Origin: Streptomyces sp. NBC_01217
GTDB lineage: Bacteria > Actinomycetota > Actinomycetes > Streptomycetales > Streptomycetaceae
NCBI RefSeq assembly: GCF_035994185.1
Contig: NZ_CP108538.1
Span: 5,123,501-5,187,500 of the forward strand
Length of the DNA: 64,000 nt
Direction of reading: 5' to 3'
Shown here piece after piece: positions 59,872 through 64,000 of this stretch (positions are counted from its first letter, which is position 1; each line of letters begins with the position of its first letter). The notes beneath the pieces were generated by a model. The model searched no databases. It was not told the origin of the DNA and saw nothing but the letters and a program-made list of their open reading frames with translations. Position numbers and translations under genes: made by a program.

Positions 59872-60462
59872 TCAGTCGCGGGGAAACCAGTCCGTCCTGA
59901 GCGTCAGGTCGACGACGGTACCGGTCAGGTCGATGTCCAGACCGAAGTCCATGGACACCTGCTTGTGGTACGTGCCGTCCTTGGGCTCGCTGTGGATGAG
60001 GCACTGGCCGGTGTACGGGTCGACGATCAGGTAGACGGGCACTGCCGCGGCCGCGTACGCGAGTTTCTTCGGACCGTAGTCCGAGGCCGCCGTCCCCTTG
60101 GAGATCACCTGGGCCACGAACTCGATGTCCCGCGGCAGCCAGCGCCCCCGGATGTCCTTCTTGGCGCCTGCGGCGAGTTTGACCACGTCGGGTGCGAAGC
60201 CGTTCTGTTCCCCGAAGTCGATCCGGACATCCGACAGCACTCGGACGTCCATACCGAACCGGTCCTCCAGCTCGCGGACGATCCTGCGGATGATTTCCCA
60301 GCGGACGTCCCGCTGCGGCGACATCGTGATGGCCCCCTCGACGATTTCGACCTTGTAACCCTCGGGGACAGGCATCTGCTTCAGCCGCTCGAACCATTCG
60401 TCCAAGCTGAACCCGTAGCTGTCGGCCATGTCGGTCCTGTCGTCGTCAAGTGCGATGGTCAC
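59872..60462 (-). CDS. Uma2 family protein with altered active site
   Basis: 196 aa from a GTG at 60462 with GGAGG nine bases upstream. An ATG at 60429 is also possible. SLDEWFERLKQMPVPEGYKVEIVEGAI and DVRWEIIRRIVRELEDRFGMDV mark the family. The active-site Asp is present (FAPDVVKL, D92). The usual Glu of the E-V-I-S-K motif is Gln here (Q118 in FVAQVISKG, codon CAG), with K122 kept. Loss of that metal ligand probably removes nuclease activity. DNA binding might remain. Confidence 0.85.
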   Translation of the reverse strand: MTIALDDDRTDMADSYGFSLDEWFERLKQMPVPEGYKVEIVEGAITMSPQRDVRWEIIRRIVRELEDRFGMDVRVLSDVRIDFGEQNGFAPDVVKLAAGAKKDIRGRWLPRDIEFVAQVISKGTAASDYGPKKLAYAAAAVPVYLIVDPYTGQCLIHSEPKDGTYHKQVSMDFGLDIDLTGTVVDLTLRTDWFPRD

Positions 60463-60564
60463 CGTGGCGCTCCTCCCCGCTGCCGCACGGGCGCGCGGGC
60501 AGCCGCCCGGCACAACGATACGCACGGAGCCCGGGACACGCCGTCACGGTGCGACACTCGGCCC

Positions 60565-61137
60565 ATGAGCCGCCTCAGACTCTTTGTCGCCGTTCTGCCG
60601 CCCGACCACGCGGTCCAGGAGCTGCGCCGTGCCGTCGACCCGCTGCGCGCGCTCCCCGGCGCCGGGAAGCTGCGCTGGACCGGTACGCCCGGCTGGCACT
60701 TCACGCTCGCGTTCCTCGGCTCCGTGGACGAGGACGTGCTGCCCGAGCTGCATGAGCGCCTCGCACGGGCGGCCCGCCGCACCGAGCCCTTCCCGCTGCG
60801 CATCCACGGGGCGGGCAGGTTCGGCGGGCGGGCGTTGTGGGCGGGGGCCGCGGGAGCACTGGATACGCTGCGCCTTCTCGCCGAACGGGCGGACGCCGCC
60901 GCCCGCCGCACCGGCATCCCGATGGAGGAGCACCGCCGCTACGCCGCACACCTCACCCTCGCCCGCAGCCGCACCGAGGCCGACCTGCGCCCCTACGTCG
61001 AGGCGCTCGGCGGCTTCGAGGGCACCGTGTGGGAGGTCGGTGAGATCGCCCTCGTACGCAGCAATCTGCCGGTCGCCGGGGTGGCCGGCGAGCAGCCGCG
61101 GTACGAGGTGACCGCATCCTGGTCGCTGGGCCGCTGA
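60565..61137 (+). CDS. thpR: RNA 2',3'-cyclic phosphodiesterase
   Basis: 190 aa, full length. Two H-x-T/S-x motifs of the 2H phosphoesterase fold are visible: HFTL (H45) and HLTL (H129). The start RLFVAVLPPDHAVQEL, LRWTGTPGWHFTLAFLG and AGRFGGRALWAG are typical of LigT/ThpR. The enzyme opens 2',3'-cyclic phosphates on RNA and can join tRNA halves in reverse. Divergent from the Uma2-like gene. Confidence 0.9.
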   Translation: MSRLRLFVAVLPPDHAVQELRRAVDPLRALPGAGKLRWTGTPGWHFTLAFLGSVDEDVLPELHERLARAARRTEPFPLRIHGAGRFGGRALWAGAAGALDTLRLLAERADAAARRTGIPMEEHRRYAAHLTLARSRTEADLRPYVEALGGFEGTVWEVGEIALVRSNLPVAGVAGEQPRYEVTASWSLGR

Positions 61138-61159
61138 GACCGGCGGTTACGCTCGGGGG

Positions 61160-61249
61160 GTGGATCCGAAGACCAGAAACCGCATCATGGCCTCCGTGCT
61201 CGTGCTGATGTTCGTCGTCGTCGCCGTGGCAGCCGCCGTCGGCGGGTGA
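61160..61249 (+). CDS. Very small single-helix membrane protein
   Basis: 29 aa from a GTG just after GGGGGG: VDPKTRNRIMASVLVLMFV, then VVAVAAAVGG. A basic N-terminus and one hydrophobic helix predict N-in topology. Near-identical mini-proteins are, to my recollection, conserved at this site in streptomycetes. Function unknown. It follows thpR by 22 nt and may be cotranscribed. Confidence 0.6.
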   Translation: MDPKTRNRIMASVLVLMFVVVAVAAAVGG

Positions 61250-61277
61250 CGCGTACGGCGGCCGCGTACCTCCCCCG

Positions 61278-62054
61278 TCAGGCCCCGACGGCCAGTGCCG
61301 TCTGCCTGGCGAACGCCTCGGGGTTGTCCAGCATGATGTTGTGCCCGCACTCCGGGACCGCCACGACCCGCACCCCGTTCTCGATCAGCGCGTCCTCGCC
61401 GGGCAGTGGTCCGTTGTCCAGGGGGCGCAGATACGTGCGCGGAATCTTCAGGTCCAGCAGCAGTTCGCGCATCGTCGGCGTCGTCCCGCGCGCGAGATTC
61501 ACCGCGGTGCGGTGCAGCGCCTCGGGGCCCGCGAGGCGCATGGTCGCCCACCAGTGCGGACCCACCCGCTCGCGCACCTTTGCCAGGCCGCCGGTCAGGA
61601 ACTCCTCCTCCGTGTAGGCGGCGATGCCGCTGCTGCCCGGCCGCGCCGGACCGGGGGCGACCGGGTCCAGATTGGCGTCGACCAGCACCAGCCGGGCCAC
61701 CAGGTGCGGATGGCGCGCCGCGAGCACGATCGCCACCGCGCCGCCCATGCTGTGCGCGACCACATCCGTGTCGTACGCGTCGGCCGCCTCCAGCGCCGCC
61801 GCCACCGCGTCGGCGTGCTCTTCGAGGGTGTAGCCGAACTCCGTGGGGCGGTCGCTGATCCCGAAGCCGAGCAGGTCCATGAGCAGCGACCGGCTGTCGG
61901 CCAGCAACGGGTGGACGGCGCTCGCGGTGAAGTACGGGCCGGACGAGGCCCCGAGCCCGTGCAGATAGACCCGGGTGCGGGTCGTGCCGGGGCGGCCGGG
62001 GAGCTCCACCCAGCGGATGCGTGCGCCGTCGGCCGTCACCTGAGCGTGTCGCAT
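61278..62054 (-). CDS. Alpha/beta-fold hydrolase
   Basis: 258 aa. Oxyanion block YLHGLGASSGP, nucleophile elbow AHSMGG (S102), acid region VLVDANLDP and catalytic His in VPECGHNIMLDNPEAFA (H237) are intact. Such enzymes are esterases, lipases or C-C hydrolases. Substrate unknown. It is divergent from a PadR regulator across a perfect palindrome, so it is presumably under PadR control. Confidence 0.92.
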   Translation of the reverse strand: MRHAQVTADGARIRWVELPGRPGTTRTRVYLHGLGASSGPYFTASAVHPLLADSRSLLMDLLGFGISDRPTEFGYTLEEHADAVAAALEAADAYDTDVVAHSMGGAVAIVLAARHPHLVARLVLVDANLDPVAPGPARPGSSGIAAYTEEEFLTGGLAKVRERVGPHWWATMRLAGPEALHRTAVNLARGTTPTMRELLLDLKIPRTYLRPLDNGPLPGEDALIENGVRVVAVPECGHNIMLDNPEAFARQTALAVGA

Positions 62055-62097
62055 GTTTCCTCCTCGTCGCCGTGCACGGTTAAAGCATCGGTGAGAC

Positions 62098-62119
62098 TAT
62101 ACATCGGCATCGATGTATA
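62098..62119. promoter_or_regulatory. PadR operator, perfect palindrome
   Basis: TATACATCG and CGATGTATA form perfect 9-bp arms around GCAT. It lies between the divergent hydrolase and PadR genes, 23 nt before the PadR start. PadR repressors bind AT-rich dyads of this type. Confidence 0.75.
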
Positions 62120-62142
62120 ACGCCATCGGAGATGATAGAGGC

Positions 62143-62676
62143 ATGCTGGAACTGGCCATCCTGGGATTTCTGTACGAACAGCCGCTGCACGGCTACGACT
62201 TGAAGCGACGGGTCGCCCAGCTCACCGGGCACGTCCGCCCCATCGCGGACGGCACGCTGTACCCGGCGATCAAGCGCCTGGAACGGTCCGGCTGGCTGGA
62301 GCGCCGGACCGAGCCGGGCAGCAGGGCCGCCCCCCGCCACACGCTGACCCTGACCGAGCCGGGGCGCGAGGAGCTGCGGCGCCGGCTGCGGGAGGCCGGG
62401 GAGCTGGACATCAGCGACGAGAACCGCTGGTTCACCGTCCTCGCCTTCCTGCGCCATCTGGCGTCCCCGGCCGAGCAGGCGGAGGTGCTGCGGCGCCGGC
62501 TCGCGTTCCTGGAGGAGCCGAGCAGCTTCTTCTACGAGGGCGAGCAGCCGCTCGGCGCCGAGGAGTTCGCGGACCCGTTCCGGCGGGGGCTGCTGAGGAT
62601 CGCCCGTGCGACCAGCGAGGCGGAGCTGAGCTGGCTGGGGGAGACGCTGAGGGGACTCGAAGCGTCGGCCGTCTGA
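62143..62676 (+). CDS. PadR-family transcriptional regulator
   Basis: 177 aa from the ATG at 62143 (AGAGG just upstream). An ATG at 62113 falls inside the operator palindrome and is unlikely. PadR winged helix: MLELAILGFLYEQPLHGYDLKRRV, IADGTLYPAIKRLERSGWLERRTE, RHTLTLTEPGREELRRRL. The C-terminal part (FTVLAFLRHLASPAEQAEVLRRRLAFLEEP) is the helical Vir_act_alpha_C-like dimerisation domain. It likely represses itself and the divergent hydrolase. Confidence 0.93.
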   Translation: MLELAILGFLYEQPLHGYDLKRRVAQLTGHVRPIADGTLYPAIKRLERSGWLERRTEPGSRAAPRHTLTLTEPGREELRRRLREAGELDISDENRWFTVLAFLRHLASPAEQAEVLRRRLAFLEEPSSFFYEGEQPLGAEEFADPFRRGLLRIARATSEAELSWLGETLRGLEASAV

Positions 62677-62683
62677 CGCGCAA

Positions 62684-62735
62684 ACGGGCCGCCACTGCCC
62701 CGCCCCTTTCGGGAGCGAGAGCAGCGGCGGCCCGT
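62684..62735 (+). terminator. Terminator after PadR gene
   Basis: ACGGGCCGCC (62684-62693) pairs with GGCGGCCCGT (62726-62735). An added CTGC/GCAG match extends the stem. Confidence 0.7.
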
Positions 62736-62745
62736 GACCGCAGAA

Positions 62746-62778
62746 CCTGACGGACCGTCGGTCCGTCGGTCCGTCAGG
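62746..62778 (-). terminator. Terminator after aldo/keto reductase gene
   Basis: CCTGACGGACC and GGTCCGTCAGG form a perfect 11-bp stem. The loop carries a GTCGGTCC tandem repeat. It lies just past the stop at 62785. Confidence 0.75.
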
Positions 62779-62784
62779 TGATTC

Positions 62785-63780
62785 TCACCAGGCGAATGCC
62801 TCCGGCGAAGGACCCGGACCCGGGAAGATCTCGTCCAGCGACGCCAGCAGCTCCGCGGACAGCTCCAGTTCCAGCGCCCGCAGCGCCGAGTCCAGCTGCT
62901 CCTGGTTGCGCGGTCCGACGATCGGACCCGTCACCCCCGGCTGGGCGAGCAGCCACGCCAGGCCGACCTCGCCCGGCTCCAGCCCGTGCTTGTCGAGCAG
63001 GTCCTCGTACGCCTGGATCTGCTCGCGCTGCTCCGAGTTCTTCAGCGCGTCCCCGCTGCGGCCGGAGGCCGAACGCGCCGCCGTGCCCTCGCGCTCCTTC
63101 TTCAGCACACCGCCCAGCAGGCCGCCGTGCAGCGGGGACCACGGGATGACGCCGAGGCCGTACTCCTGCGCGGCCGGGATGACCTCCATCTCGGCGCGGC
63201 GCTCGATCAGGTTGTAGATGCACTGCTCGCTGACCAGTCCCAACGAGCCGCGCCTGGCGGCCGCTTCATTGGCCTGGGCGATCTTGTAACCGGCGAAGTT
63301 CGACGAACCCGCGTACAGGATCTTGCCCTGCTGGATCAGGACGTCGATCGCCTGCCAGATCTCCTCGAAGGGGGTGTTCCGGTCGACGTGGTGGAATTGG
63401 TAGAGGTCGATGTAGTCGGTCTGGAGCCGCTTCAGCGACGCCTCGACCGAGCGCCGGATGTTCACGGCGGAAATCTTGTCGTGGTTGGGCCAGGCCTCGC
63501 CGTCGGCGGCCATGTTCCCGTACATCTTGGTGGCCAGGACCACCTTGTCGCGGCGTTCGCCGCCCTTGGCGAACCAGGTGCCGATGATCTCCTCGGTGCG
63601 GCCCTTGTTCTCGCCCCAGCCGTACACATTCGCGGTGTCGAAGAAGTTCAGGCCCGTGTCCAGCGCCGCGTCCATGATGGCGTGACTGTCCACCTCATTG
63701 GTCTGCGGGCCGAAGTTCATGGTGCCGAGGACGAGGCGGCTGACCTTGAGTCCGGTGCGTCCGAGCTGCGTGTACTTCAT
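62785..63780 (-). CDS. Aldo/keto reductase
   Basis: 331 aa from the ATG at 63780. Pattern MKYTQLGRTGLKVSRLVLGTMNFG, FFDTANVYGWG (Asp/Tyr), KVVLATKMYG (Lys), DLYQFHHVD (His) and the NADP-site GPIVGPRNQEQL are intact. The closest group is the YajO/YhdN-like AKR proteins. It reduces aldehydes or ketones with NADPH. Substrate unknown. Single gene flanked by terminators. Confidence 0.93.
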   Translation of the reverse strand: MKYTQLGRTGLKVSRLVLGTMNFGPQTNEVDSHAIMDAALDTGLNFFDTANVYGWGENKGRTEEIIGTWFAKGGERRDKVVLATKMYGNMAADGEAWPNHDKISAVNIRRSVEASLKRLQTDYIDLYQFHHVDRNTPFEEIWQAIDVLIQQGKILYAGSSNFAGYKIAQANEAAARRGSLGLVSEQCIYNLIERRAEMEVIPAAQEYGLGVIPWSPLHGGLLGGVLKKEREGTAARSASGRSGDALKNSEQREQIQAYEDLLDKHGLEPGEVGLAWLLAQPGVTGPIVGPRNQEQLDSALRALELELSAELLASLDEIFPGPGPSPEAFAW

Positions 63781-63836
63781 GGACACCAAGCCAACGCCTT
63801 CGAGTCCGCTCGAAGCAAGGATGGCCGGTAGGAGTC

Positions 63837-63865
63837 TTGCCCCCCGGACAGCTGCCGGGGGGCAA
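63837..63865. terminator. Terminator
   Basis: TTGCCCCCCGG and CCGGGGGGCAA form a perfect 11-bp stem around ACAGCTG. On the minus strand it follows the partial gene ending at 63898. Confidence 0.85.
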
Positions 63866-63897
63866 GGGCTCGTTCTACGGATGCTGCCGTGCGCCGG

Positions 63898-64000
63898 TCA
63901 CTTCAGGTACACGATGCCGTCGGTGGTGATGGTCGGCCGGCCCGAGGTGGCCACGACGACGATCTTGACGGTGTGCTTGGCGCTGCTGGACCAGCTCTTC
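63898..64000 (-). CDS. C-terminal end of a secreted protein (partial)
   Basis: 34 codons to the stop at 63898. The 5' part lies beyond the window. SSSAKHTVKIVVVATSGRP followed by TITTDGIVYLK resembles the last strands of a carbohydrate-binding-like beta-sandwich that ends many Streptomyces extracellular hydrolases. The identity of the full protein cannot be given. Confidence 0.55.
   Translation of the reverse strand, partial: KSWSSSAKHTVKIVVVATSGRPTITTDGIVYLK

Noticed and set aside
58631..60397. 588-codon minus frame
   Set aside because: Shadow of the EntS-like MFS gene. Asp/Arg/Gly-rich with no domain.

Overview
The window is a very GC-rich actinobacterial chromosome segment, almost certainly Streptomyces. 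Evidence: GTG and TTG starts are common, third codon positions are nearly all G/C, and the families are typical of the genus: WhiJ-type HTH/DUF397 pairs, Uma2 nucleases, DUF2530, DUF2771, DUF3027 and DUF4031 proteins, a futalosine-pathway mqnB/mqnD pair and an actinobacterial XPB helicase. Most of it looks like core chromosome. One stretch (about 31.5-38.9 kb) looks acquired.

Layout. 0-10.9 kb: a partial HTH gene, a secreted beta-trefoil-like protein, a divergent NmrA-type reductase/HxlR pair, a secreted adenosine deaminase, a WhiJ-like locus (XRE-DUF5753, DUF397 and two small proteins), a secreted BP74-like protein, a CDF metal exporter, a gene broken by a 10-bp duplication, a second unknown protein and a Uma2 protein. 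10.9-14.6 kb: murR-murQ-murP, for uptake and use of N-acetylmuramic acid under a RpiR-family repressor, with an apparently leaderless murR promoter overlapped by its operator. 14.7-22.6 kb: DUF4031 pair, Cmx/CmrA-like efflux pump, HD protein, divergent copA/cutC with a CsoR-type operator, an SDR remnant, and a divergent SDR/TetR pair sharing 18-bp tandem repeats. 22.6-31.5 kb: a HelR/HelD-type RNA polymerase motor, XPB helicase, an XPB-associated WYL protein and a membrane protein.

31.5-38.9 kb is the accessory segment: a decayed Tn3-family transposase, an SDR-methyltransferase-DHA2 exporter cluster with its divergent XRE regulator (its cupin half lost), and a VapBC-like toxin-antitoxin pair. 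38.9-41.9 kb: an iron-siderophore ABC transporter (two FecCD permeases and an ATPase) behind an iron-box-like site, with no binding-protein gene in view. 42-48.4 kb: HAD hydrolase, cold-shock protein, mqnD/mqnB (menaquinone), DUF2771 lipoprotein, MFS protein, DUF3027 protein. 48.7-64 kb: a large sacsin/Hsp90-type ATPase, a secreted protein with a hairpin-rich leader, a CtpE-like P-type ATPase, DUF2530, a purine permease, a MarR/MFS pair, a second Uma2 protein lacking a catalytic Glu, ThpR, a tiny membrane protein, an alpha/beta hydrolase/PadR pair around a perfect 22-bp palindrome, an aldo/keto reductase and the end of a secreted protein.

Themes. Several divergent regulator/target pairs carry visible dyad operators (HxlR, MurR, CsoR-type, TetR, XRE, PadR, MarR). 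A short Streptomyces-type interspersed repeat occurs at three places and at two of them forms the 3' end of a coding region. Three genes are frameshifted or truncated. No rRNA, convincing tRNA, CRISPR array or phage was seen.
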